Made by a program: the position numbers and the translations under genes
Origin: Archegozetes longisetosus
Taxonomy: Eukaryota; Arthropoda; Arachnida; Sarcoptiformes; Trhypochthoniidae
Reading direction: 5' to 3'
NCBI GenBank assembly: GCA_018873245.2
Contig: JAEMBT020000004.1
Location: 8,101,073 to 8,165,072, forward strand
Length of the DNA: 64,000 nucleotides
The notes under the pieces: generated by a model
The model's input: the letters and a program-made list of their open reading frames with translations, nothing else
The model's database searches: none
What the model was told of the DNA's origin: nothing
Part shown: piece after piece, positions 40,677 to 53,772 of the stretch
Layout of the letters: each line of letters begins with the position of its first letter
Numbering within the stretch: position 1 is the first letter of the stretch

Positions 40677-42406
40677 CTTTAATACTCTTTTTCAAATCAT
40701 TCACAATAATTTAAGATAATCTTATGGTATTTTATATTAAAAATTGACTCAATAAAGTTCATAACATTTATCAGCGAGAAAGACTATTTTGAACCAATAA
40801 GAAAGCTAAAGAACAATAACCGAAAATCGTAAAAACTTTTTATTATTATTTATCATCATAAAAGCATATTTTGCATGCAGTGAACTACTGAATAAATGTT
40901 AAGAAAGTTCACCTTCGTATTCTTGTTAATACCAGTATTGATTTATGAGTTTTTTATACTCATTTTGAAAGTACTAAACAAAGCCAAATAGATACTTGGG
41001 TTTTTAGATAGTCTTCAAATCAAGATTTCACTATAAGAGAAGGGATTTGATCTATTAATTAGTTTTTCAGCCTTTGATTATTAGGGAAATAATAGTGTCT
41101 TCCAAAAGTAAATAGAATCTTAGAACCTTAAGATAGTACTAATGGGCGAATATTAAGATAAGGCTTGCGTAATTCAACAATGCGATTATAATATTAAATA
41201 TAAAATGCTCGGTCAACAAATTTTACGATATAAATATTCCAATAGCTAGGAACCAAACAAGTTTAAAGATTAGGTTCAAGGCTAACACCAAGAATAATTG
41301 TATCGAATTAATCACTTAACATATCAATTAAAGGCATATGATCTCAGTATTTCAAAATTAACTGCTATTAAAAGTTACTTTGCACTTAACATTATCAAAA
41401 CTTTCTTCTATCAACTATCAGAAGATACAACTTCTAGGCGTAGTTTTCTTATATTTCCACTTATGGTATTCGTTTTAAACTGTTAGTCCAGAAACTGATT
41501 TTGTCAACTTGCAAATGACGACACAGAGTCAGTGTAAACCATAATCAAATAATATAGATCAAATTTAAGGAAAATAACTTTCGCGTTAAGTTCATTGATT
41601 TGATGCTTAGTCTACAGTAAATATAAACAGTCTGTAAATGTATATTAAGTGATTACTCGAGATTAGTTGACAAAAATGATATAAATTTAAACTTAAAGTT
41701 AGCCTAAATCTGAAAGCAACAATATTGACACTAAGAATGATAAGAAGCTTTTAATTTTGTTTATTATAGTTTTGGTATACTTTTGCAAACTTTGATCAGA
41801 CATTGTTTTTTCAGCTTATTTTCAAAACTTTAACACCACTACCATCACATCGTTGAAGTTCAAGTTTGATCATCAGAAACAACTATAAATACACTTTTAG
41901 GTTAATAGGTTGACACTGCAGTAAATGAAAAGTTAAAACACAGAGAAAAATGCTTCACGAGACTAGTTTTAGAAACAGATTAGTACTTATAATTAATATA
42001 GAATAAAGCGAACCAAGCGAATGACGCAAAAGATTAGGTCTAACACTATTGTAAGCGTTAGAGTATGTTATCATTTGATTGTATTGCAGTGGAGGCACTG
42101 CGCCCCAAAATGTAAGAGCTTTGAGCTGATAGTGAGTCACAATCACTACTGCATTCAAGTCTCTATTTGCGTGAAAACTGCCTACAAAATAACTATTCTG
42201 TTATTAACTCTTTTTATATGAGTATTTCTTAACCAAACTAGTTTCAATATTAATATGTATTAAATGTTTTATTTTTATCTAAATATAAGTGAAAATATTA
42301 ATAAAATAGTCAACAATTAGTTGTTGTGTTAAATACTTAAGTAAATAAAATATAAATAAATAAAATATAATAGGAATAAATATAGGTTTATTTATAATTA
42401 ATATAA
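40677..42406. other. Intergenic region astakine-like gene-PI4K2
   Basis: About 1.7 kb, AT-rich with poly-A/T and ATAAATA runs near 42280-42400. Short overlapping ORFs around 41955-42221 on both strands are mirror images of each other and unconvincing. Likely PI4K2 promoter at the right end. Confidence 0.5.
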
Positions 42407-44556
<2,150 letters not shown>

Positions 44557-45005
44557 ATGACCGTTTGTTAGGATTGATTAAGTCAATTCTAGTTATGTTT
44601 GATTAAGAAATTGAATATTTTAAAATGTTTAATTTAATGTTGATTTTAAAAATTTTGTATTTTAATTGTAACTAATATTGTACACTTTGAATTGAGTCTG
44701 ATGAAAATATTATGTGCTTTTATTGATTTTCATGTCTGTGATATCCACTTATTCCTGATTATAACTCATCAGTAGGTGATAAATAGAATTATATTTTGGC
44801 ACTAATTTCATATTGACCTAAAGTACAATAAATCTTGTAATTCCAAACTCAATGCAATCTTTCTGTTGAGTGGTAGATGTGCTATTAAGCGAAGGTTCTA
44901 GTGACAAAATTTGTTATCTTATTTACGGTAAATTTCCGTGTATTTAGTTAGTGATAAGTAATATGATATTCAATACTTCCTGATACTAAAGGCAAGACTG
45001 AAAAT
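44557..45005. other. Spacer PI4K2-TCERG1
   Basis: 449 bases between two plus-strand genes: PI4K2 3'UTR (AATAAA near 44827) followed by the presumed TCERG1 promoter. Nothing further seen. Confidence 0.45.
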
Positions 45006-48000
45006 ATGATTCGTATTGATGGAGACTGTGGTGAACAAGGAATTGACAGCTATTTGACAAACATTAACATAGGTTAGATAATGTTCATTGATTGCTTTCA
45101 AATTGACTAGAACTCAATACTCCTTGCAGTTGAATTTTCATTTCATTTAAGCTACATTCGATTAAAGGTTAAAATAGATTTATATTTTATGGTTGTCGTA
45201 CAAGTTGACTCAATTTACAAGATCTTAAGATAATTATGCATTTGAAGTGTTCTCAGAGTAAATCTGATTTTCTCAAACACTTCAATAATAGCGTACGTTT
45301 TATGTGAATTGCGTTCAATACATTGTTTGTGTTCAACCATTAACTCAATAGATCTTCAATTCGTTTTATTATACAAACAAAACAAAACGATTTGGTTGTG
45401 TTTTAATTATAATTAATTTGTTTATGAAAAACATTTCTAATTAATTGTAAGTAAATATTATCTTGCACTCATTTTTAGATATCTTTATCAATAAATAAGA
45501 AATAGTCGTAATAATATTGTTTTGTCAAATTAAAAAAACATTAGCCAATTGTAAACAAAACTCAAATTGTTTTGTATTATTTCTATTATTAATTTAATGA
45601 CTTATTAATGATTTAGTTTAATTAAATTGATATATTGAGGGCATAATTACAGCTCTTTTTAAGGATGACGCCGTAGTCAATAATAACCCAGTGGTTAGTC
45701 CATTTTTACAAATATTGATTACATTGTTTGCATTTACTTTGCTAATTATTTAATAACAAAATCAATTCAAATAGTTTTCACTGAACCTGAACTTTTGGAC
45801 TACTGTTAATCTTCATGATTGTTTTGTCAATTGCGTAAAAGTTTAAAATATCAAATTGAAATCAATTTCAAACCTGTTTTGCAAGTTTATAGTGCTTAAT
45901 TTAAAAACTTGTTAACAAGTACTAAAGTCAAACAATGTTTAATCATTTTGTAATTAATTTGTGATATCTTTATTGCAGAGTATGATAGCTTCTAATGAGA
46001 GCACTGATATTTGGGTCGAAACAAAGACTGGTGACGGTAAAAGTTATTACTATAATGCAAAGACACGGGAAACCACTTGGAATAAGCCCGAAAATGCAAA
46101 AATAATCCCTCAAGAACAGTTGAGTGCTGTTAATGCAACTGCTAATACATCTGCTACTAATACTACAGATGAAGGTATGAGTTGACTATTGATTTATGTG
46201 AACAATATTATTAGAATAGTGATATAATTGGTTTGATAGGAAAACCTGAAGAGAATAATAGTGAGCGGAAGATCGAGAGCAATGTGGGTCATATGGCTGT
46301 ACCACAGGTGCCATTAAATCAGCCTCCGATGTTTGCTCAAACTCATCGGTTTATGGCACCGCCTTTCATGCACGGAATGCCTCACGCAGGTTCATATTCA
46401 TCTCCTATTTCTATGGTTAATTCTTAATCTAATCCTCTTCTTGTCAAAGCAGTTCCACCATTTGGTCCTTATGGAGTTCCACCTGGTTTTCCGGCTCCTC
46501 CCTGGGCATCACAGGTACCACCCGTTCCAATGGCTAATTCAGATCATGCAAAACAGCATTTACTTCTTGATGTATCGATTGATCCAGAGTTGCGAATGAA
46601 TGCGTCTGAATGGACAGAATATAAAACTCCAGACGGTAAACCTTATTATTTCAGTTCTAAGACTCAACAATCAGTTTGGGAGAAACCGAAAGCTCTAGTT
46701 GATTTGGACGGTAATCAAATTATATGAATGACTCGATTTATCGATTGAAATATGTTTAAAGATACTAATACAATAATTGTTTATTTAGAGGCAATAGCGA
46801 AGGCACAAAAACAACAGGCAGAAGCAAAAAAAGAGAATAATTTAAAGAATGGAGAGGTAAGGAGTGAGGTAAAAGGTGAAGAGGTTAAGAACGAACAGGT
46901 TAAGAATGAAGAGGTTAAGAAATCGGAGAAAAAGGCGGAACCAGTTAGAGATAAATCAAAACCAATTTCAAGTACACCTGTGGCCGGCACTCCATGGTAT
47001 GTGTCGGCTTGAGTTCAATTTAGTTTTCTGCTCTATTTTCTATCAACTTCTCATATCAAAATATAAATCTTATTTTCAGGTGCGTTGTTTGGACAGGAGA
47101 TAACAGAGTGTTCTTCTATAATCCAAGTACACGAACTTCTTTGTGGGAATGTCCCCAAGAGCTTCAAAACCGTCCTGATGTCGAAAACTTGACAAAAGCT
47201 CCTCCAAAACCATCTGAAGGAGAGACCGGTGAGAAACGACCAGTTGAGACAAAGGAAGAAAAACCATCGAAAAAACAAAAGTATGTCTATTTTGAATTTG
47301 GGAAGTTTTCAATGTAAAATCAGTTTTGAGACATAATTAATTAACAATTTTGTATTGAAATGATTAGAAAAGTTGAAGAGGAGGAAAAGGAAACCAAAAA
47401 AGATCCGAGTACTGAAGCCGAGTTGATGGCAGCCAAACAAAGAGAAACAATTCCACTTGAGGAGCGTATTAATATGTTTAAGGCTATGCTTGTGGAGAAA
47501 GATGTAAGTTTGAAACTTGCAATCTTTACAAGTGAATAATCTTCAATTAATCAATAAATTTGATTTGTTAAGGTCTCAGCGTTTTCGACATGGGAAAAAG
47601 AATTGCATAAAATAGTATTCGATGCCAGATATTTGATTTTGACGTCCAAGGAACGAAAGCAAGTATTCGAGAAGTATGTGAAAGAGAGGGCTGAAGAGGA
47701 GCGGAAAGAAAAGCGTCAGCGATTGAAACAACAAAGGGAGGACTTCCGTAAGGCCATGGAAGAGGCAGGTTTGACCTCTAAGTCTACATTCAGCGAATTC
47801 GCTCAAAAATATGGAAAAGATGAGCGATTCAAGTGTATTGAAAAAATGCGCGATCGCGAGAGTCTTTTCAATGATTTTATATCTGATTTAAGGAAAAAGG
47901 AAAGAGAGGAGAAAGCAGCATATCGTGAAAAGGTATAGTATTAAGATATAATTGATTTTAGGTTTAAGATAATTGTAGTTTGACTTTAATTCTATTATCC

Positions 48001-49355
48001 ATTAGAACGGTTTTAACATCGAATTCATTTTCAGCCTAATTTCAAACTTTTTTCCAGGCTTAAAATATTGTGCAAAAATATTATTATTATTTTCAGATTA
48101 TCGAAATCAAAGTGATTCTGAACAGTACTGAATGCGCTGCTCCTGCATAAGGATTGAATTAATTGACTTTACGGTACATAAAATTGGCATTAAATATAAG
48201 TTATTATTAAAGATTTATTCAAGTAAAGAGTTATAAACTCTATCAAAATATAATTTAGCAAAAAGTTCTCAACGGTTTAGAGAAGATTCTGATTAGAAAT
48301 ATTGCGCCGCGATATCAGTACACAGATTTTCGATTTAACACTTTCGTTAAATTATGGAAAAAACCGATTTTGAGTTGTTAACTGTGTTTAATGCTTATCT
48401 TTGGAACTTATCCTTACAGGCAAAACAAGGGTTCTTGGAATTGCTTAAGGAACAAACCTATTTAGACAGAAACTCTTCCTGGACTGAAACTAAAGAAAAA
48501 ATTCGAGACGATCCAAGATACAAGGCTCTCGACAGTAGTTCCACTAAAGAAGATGTTTTTAAGAATTACATTTCACATCTGGAATCTTCGAGGAATAGCG
48601 CCTCAGACATTGAAAACTCTGAAAACATCAAAGAAAGAGAGAAACAGGAACGCATTAAAGCGAGTCTTATGGAACGTGAGAGAGAAGTCAATAGAGAACT
48701 ATCGGCACATCTGAGAGAACGAGATAAAGAGAGAGAACAGCATAAACACTCGGAAGCAGTAGAGAATTTTACAGCTTTGTTGACAGATCTTGTAAGAAAC
48801 TGTGACGTTTCGTGGAGGGAAGCGAAGAAAACAGTGAAAAAGGATCACAGATGGGAATTAGTTGAGGCATTAGATAGAGACGAAAGAGAAAAACTATTTA
48901 ATGCTCATATCGATTCTCTATTTAAAAAGAAAAGAGAAAAGTTTAGAGAACTGTTAGATGAAACTCGAGAAATTACGCTATCTTCCAGTTGGCGCGAAGT
49001 CAGAAGATTGATTAAAGATGATTCACGTTATACTAAGTTTTCTTCGAGTGACAGAAAATGTGAGCGAGAATTCAAAGATTATATGAGGGATAAATTAGCC
49101 AACGCTAAGTCGGAGTTCAGGGAATTGCTTAAAGAAACCAAAATTATTACATATAAGTCCAAAAAGATGATCGAAGAATCAGAACAGCATCTGTTAGATA
49201 TTGTGGCAATTCTTCAAAACGATAAAAGATATTTGGTTTTAGAAAATTTTGAAGACGAAAGAAGACAGTCGTTAATGAATTATATAACAGAATTGGATCG
49301 AATTGGACCACCGAAACCAATCACCGCTTCAGAACCGACTCGACGAACAAAATAA
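45006..49355 (+). CDS. TCERG1: Transcription elongation regulator 1 (TCERG1/CA150)
   Basis: Nuclear protein linking Pol II elongation with splicing. Exons 45006-45072, 45653-45693, 45979-46174, 46240-46389, 46453-46710, 46789-46996, 47080-47280, 47368-47503, 47573-47932 and 48420-49355 are in phase, giving 850 residues. Three WW domains: [31 protein letters not shown] and [16 protein letters not shown] Pro-rich linker lies between WW1 and WW2. Six FF repeats follow, beginning [20 protein letters not shown] and ending [16 protein letters not shown]; the C-terminus ASEPTRRTK is almost as in human. The Gln/Ala tract of vertebrate CA150 is absent. The first two exons are short and less certain. 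A 63-nt intron (46390-46452) removes an apparent in-frame TAA. Confidence 0.94.
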
Positions 49356-49700
49356 ACTAATTGAGAATTTGTATAATTTTGCAACATTTCCAGTAATTTG
49401 CTTCGGATTGTATGATGTATTTTATTTAGTACTACTCGAATACTAACTTGTAGTACAATTAACACTAAGCTTTATTACTTATATCATTATCACGTGTTGT
49501 ATCGAAAACTAAATTTATATCATTAAAGTGAACACTTTTTCAAACATAGCTTTTGGCGCTTTAGATATGAATGAATAGTCTAGAAACCTTGGCATTCAAA
49601 GAATGCTTCAAAGCCTATACTTATAAGTCGAACACACCTTTCGTTTGAAGTGGTTTCAGTTCTCAAACAATAGATTTTTTCAATATTAAACTTGGTGACA
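49356..49700. other. Spacer TCERG1-CUTC
   Basis: 345 bases between tandem plus-strand genes, presumably TCERG1 3'UTR and CUTC promoter. No feature seen. Confidence 0.45.
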
Positions 49701-50913
49701 ATGCGGCCAAAACTCGAAATATGTGTCGATTCGATTGAGTCAATAGTTGCCGCTTATGAAGGCGGTGCTGATCGGATCGAACTCTGCAGTGCATTAGGTG
49801 TAAGAATGACTTATTTCTGTTATTTTATGTTTTGCCTAAAAATGTTTGACACTTAAAGGTCGGTGGCTTGACTCCTAGTATTGGTTTATTGGAACGATCA
49901 AAAGAGCTATTTCCAAAGTTACCAATATATCCAATGATCAGACCGAGAAGTGGAGATTTCAATTATAGTCAAGATGAGATTCTTATTATGCAAAAAGATA
50001 TCCAACTTTTGAAATCTAATGGCGCTGATGGCTTTGTATTTGGAATATTGCGAACAGATGGAAGCGTTGACACCAATAACTGCAAAATCCTATTAGGTAT
50101 TAAAGTGCCAATACACTTACTAACTAAACTTTCAGCTTCTTATTTCAGAAACTGCTTCACCACTTCCGTGTACTTTCCATCGCGGTATGTCTAACCACTA
50201 TGACCAGTGGTGAAGCCAGTAGGATCGAGGGTGCCCCTCAACTCCAATTTCTCGCTAACTTGACCAAAAAGTTGTATATTTTTAAATATGAAAGTGATTT
50301 TGTAATTTCTACGGAGTTAAGTAAAAACATCTCGTAATTCAAATTTAAAACTTTAACATAATAGATTCTAATCAAAAATTGATATATCCAATCAAATTGA
50401 ATATGACCGGTGCCCACTCGAAATTTCTGGCTTCGCCACTGACTATCATAATGAAAACTCACGCAATCAAATAAGCAAATATAAACGTTTGCTTTAACTT
50501 GATCATTGTAAAAATGTCTCAAGTTATTTTGCATAGCTTTTGATGTGACCAGCGATCCAGAAGCAGCACTCGAACAAATCATAAAACTTGGCTTTTCTTG
50601 TATTTTGACGAGCGGTCAATCAACAAATGCTGTCAATGGAATTAAGAATATTTCAAAACTAGTTGAATTGGCACAGGATCGCATTACAATTATGGCTGGC
50701 GCTGGAGTTAACGAAAATAATTTAGATTTGATTTTAAGTGAAAGTAAAGTCAAAGAATTTCACTCATCTGCCAGTGTTTCGAAAAAGTCTGAAATGACTT
50801 ATCGCAACAAAACTGTTTCGATGGGTGTCTCAACTGAAGACGAATACACCCTCAAAGTGACTTCAGCCGAAAAAGTTAGAAAAATGATTGAGATTGCACA
50901 AAAGTATCAATAA
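49701..50913 (+). CDS. CUTC: Copper homeostasis protein CutC homologue
   Basis: TIM-barrel protein implicated in copper handling; the biochemical activity is still unclear in animals. Exons 49701-49799, 49859-50096, 50149-50184 and 50537-50913 are in phase, 249 residues (human 273). Family motifs: [36 protein letters not shown] and [62 protein letters not shown] and [11 protein letters not shown] also match. The 36-nt third exon encodes [12 protein letters not shown]. Intron 3 carries a MITE-like insertion at 50205-50441. Convergent with FAHD1 (236 bases between stops). Confidence 0.95.
50205..50441. mobile_element. hAT-like MITE in CUTC intron 3
   Basis: Non-autonomous DNA element of 237 bases. 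The left end begins CAGTGGTGAAGCCAG and the right end, read inward, begins CAGTGGCGAAGCCAG; both ends also share a CGAG-GGTGCCC-like block. Flanks are ACTATGAC (50197-50204) and ACTATCAT (50442-50449), 6 of 8 matching, an 8-bp target duplication as expected for hAT elements. No coding sequence inside. Confidence 0.82.
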
Positions 50914-51149
50914 ATTTGAAATTACTGAATGTTTTATTTTCAACTAAGAAAATTATTCATAAGATAGGCAAATATCTGACTGAATCATATTTTTATAATA
51001 AGCTCTAATATATGTTTTGAATAGAGACGAATTCAACTAACACTTCAATAAACGATTAGTTGAATACACTGGAAGCACAATATAGTTATTTGAAAAGGTT
51101 TATTCATAACTTTAATTTTATAATCAACAGATTGATTTACAACAAAAAA

Positions 51150-52272
51150 TTATGAGTTTGCCTGGACTTGAAATTTCATTTTAACCAATTCTCCCAAACC
51201 AGCTTCAATTGTATCTCCGGGTTTGACGGGACCCACTCCCGATGGCGTTCCCGTTAGAATAAGATCTCCTGTTTCTAAAGTGAAGAACTGACTGATATAA
51301 CAAATTATTTCTGGAATCTTAAACACCATATCACTGGTATTTCCGTTTTGACGTAAATCTCCGTTAACTTTACACCAAAGTTGTAGACTATTTGGATCAA
51401 CGATTGCTTCCTTTGGAATAAAATTTCCGACCGGACACGAAGTGTCGAAACCTTTCGCAATAGACCAGGGATTTCCTTCTTTTTTAGCAGTCGCCTGCCA
51501 ATCACGTGCAGTCATGTCAAGGGTTACAGTGTAACCTCCCACGTAATCCATAGCTTCGCTTTCTTTAATATTCGCTCCTTTACGGCCAATAATGACCCCT
51601 AACTCGACCTCGTGATGAAGTTCTGAACAATCCTTCGGAACTCTATATTTAAAAATTTGTTAACGAACAACCAGTTTTATAAGACATACACACTTTTCGA
51701 ATGAATTCAGTTGTAAATAATATTTAAGGAATCATTAATCAATTGGGCTACGGGTCAGGCCACGCCAAAGCATTACAAGCGACAGATTTGAGTTGGCAGA
51801 ATGCTTATCAATGTTTTGATCTCAGTAAAAGTTAATAGCGTTTAGTTATATTCTAACAGTTTGAAAACTAATGCTCAGTAGAAGACAATTTGTGTGAGTT
51901 TAGCTCATGTCAGATATAAGTACAATAGAAATAGCGTAGGCATGGATAGAAAAATAAAAATAAATGAAGAGTTTTAGAGTAACTGAAATGAAACCTGAGT
52001 AATTGTTAATTATTATTAAAAGTAAATCGAAGGGAATAAATGATCACTTACTTAATAGGGTTACCTTCAGTTACGTAAGAAGTGGCTGTAATGAGTAGTA
52101 AATGCAAAGTGATTAGTTAAAGTTAAGCAGATTCAGTTAGTAGACAAACCAGGTTTTAAGAAGATCAGGGCTTGTCGGGAACAGATCCTCCCATCTCTTT
52201 TGCGTGTAAACCATAGTTTTTGCCCACGCACACGATTTTTCGGCCGAATTCTACAAATCTCGACAAACGCAT
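51150..52272 (-). CDS. FAHD1: Acylpyruvase FAHD1, mitochondrial (with one apparent frameshift)
   Basis: Fumarylacetoacetate-hydrolase-fold enzyme; FAHD1 cleaves acylpyruvates and decarboxylates oxaloacetate in mitochondria. Exons 52272-52150, 52085-52052 and 51642-51150 give 216 residues when bridged (human 224). Motifs: IVCVGKNYGLHAKEM, TEGNPIKVPKDCSELHHEVELGVIIG (metal-ligand glutamates in HHEVELG), AMDYVGGYTVTLDMTARDWQ, GFDTSCPVGNF, VNGDLRQ and ILTGTPSGVGPV. In exon 1 the frame stops at DKP-TGA. One extra C at the CCC run (52168-52170, minus strand) restores LIFLKP and also makes the exon phase match the next exon. No separate targeting peptide is visible; start is at MRLSRFVEF. Head-to-head with CMAS. 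Confidence 0.93.
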
Positions 52273-52727
52273 CTCAAATACTTTTATCAATAGATTCAAT
52301 TGTTTCTACGCTAATACCACTCTGATACTTTATCAAAAGTTCAAAACTTGACTATAAGGTCTATGTCTTTCATATGTTTCTCTTCAGTTCATGTTATCAC
52401 TCAAAAGATGTCACTTTTATTATGATTCTAACTTTTTAACTTTTTAACGATTAAATTCATTTTAAATTTCTAAATAACTTTTAAAATACACTACAAACGT
52501 GTTTCACTAAAGACTAAACTTAAAGATTTGAAGCAAATAAGTAGATGATTCAATGAGAATGGTCTTGAGTTGTGAATTTGAACAACGAACAAGTGAACAC
52601 AGTTGCGCGGCCAGCATAACAAATGAAATATTGATTGAGTTTGACACGCAGATGCTTTGACCAAGTTTTTAATCATACATTGACCTTAGTTTATAGTTTA
52701 ACTTTTTGACTTGGATTTTGATGTAAC
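52273..52727. promoter_or_regulatory. Divergent intergenic region FAHD1/CMAS
   Basis: 455 bases between opposite start codons; probable shared promoter. ORFs here are short and unsupported. Confidence 0.4.
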
Positions 52728-53636
52728 ATGGTGTTTTGGGGATTAGTTTTAGCTCGAGGCGAGAGTAAATCAGTTCCTGACAAAAACATAAGAACTTTAT
52801 TGGACAAGCCATTGATTGCTTGGGTTTTAGAACCCATGAAGTCATGTGCTGGTAATGTCTTGAGACTCGATTAAAGATTTGATTCAAATTATGCCTTTAA
52901 CTCAATAAAAATACCTAATTGTATGATTCGTTCGAAAGGACCCTGAGCCATATTTCAAAATTAATAGTTTCTTATAGTTTTCGATGAGATCTGGGTCTCA
53001 ACAGACGATCAAAGAATCGCTTCGATTGCGCTTTCATACGAAGTAAAAGTTCATCGACGAAGTCAAGAAAGTGCAACTGATTGCGCTAGTTCTCTATCAG
53101 CTGTTCAAGAATTTTTAAGTTGTAACAAAGGTATGCAATGGATTTCAATCTTTATTTTGTAGAATTTAATAGCTGACACAATTTTTTCAAAGGTGCTGAT
53201 GAGTTATGTTTAGTCCAGTGCACATCTCCGTGTCTTCATCCTTGTTATCTTAAGGATGCATACAATTTGATGACTCAAGAAAAATATGATTCAGTGTTTT
53301 CAGTAGTTCGGAGTCACAAACTTCGGTGGTCTATAAGTCTGAGTCCTTTGAATTTCAATCCAAAAATGCGTCCGCGAAGACAGGACTGGGATGGTATAAT
53401 TTCTACTAACACAATATTAATTTGATTCTAGCATCTAAAGTTTTATTGCAGGTGAGTATGTAGAGTCGGGTCATTTCTATTGTTTTACAACGAAACTCAT
53501 CGAAAACCACAAAGTATTACAGGGAGAAAAGTGTGGTGCCGTTGAAATACCACCTCAAATGTGCATTGAAATCGATAATGAGTTTGATTGGATTATAGCT
53601 GAAACTATTGTTAAGCATTTTGGATTTAGGGAATAA
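52728..53636 (+). CDS. CMAS: CMP-sialic acid synthetase (N-acylneuraminate cytidylyltransferase)
   Basis: Activates sialic acid with CTP to CMP-sialic acid. Exons 52728-52851, 52978-53130, 53193-53393 and 53452-53636 are in phase, 220 residues. This corresponds to the catalytic domain only; the C-terminal phosphatase-like domain of vertebrate CMAS is absent, as in insects. Motifs: LARGESKSVPDKNI, FDEIWVSTDDQRIA, VHRRSQES, QCTSPCLHP, YDSVFSVVRSHKLRW and NPKMRPRRQDWDGEYVESGHFY, ending IDNEFDWIIAE. The nucleotide-binding loop is unusual: the family has RGGSKG, here RGESKS. The start is the first ATG of the frame; no signal peptide or clear nuclear signal, though an upstream exon is possible. Confidence 0.92.
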
Positions 53637-53772
53637 ACAAGAACTTTGAATTTTTAGAAATCAACTTTGGATGTTTAATTCAATTTTTAAGTTAGTACTA
53701 ACAAAGCCACGTTTAATTAAAAAGATTCTAAAAATGACACAATTGAAAAATCGATCTATCAAAAAGCATTAT

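Noticed and set aside
46390..46452. In-frame TAA between WW1 and WW2 of TCERG1, suggesting a broken gene
   Set aside because: A 63-nt GT-AG intron with a branch-like CTAAT and pyrimidine tract removes it and keeps the frame ([10 protein letters not shown]).
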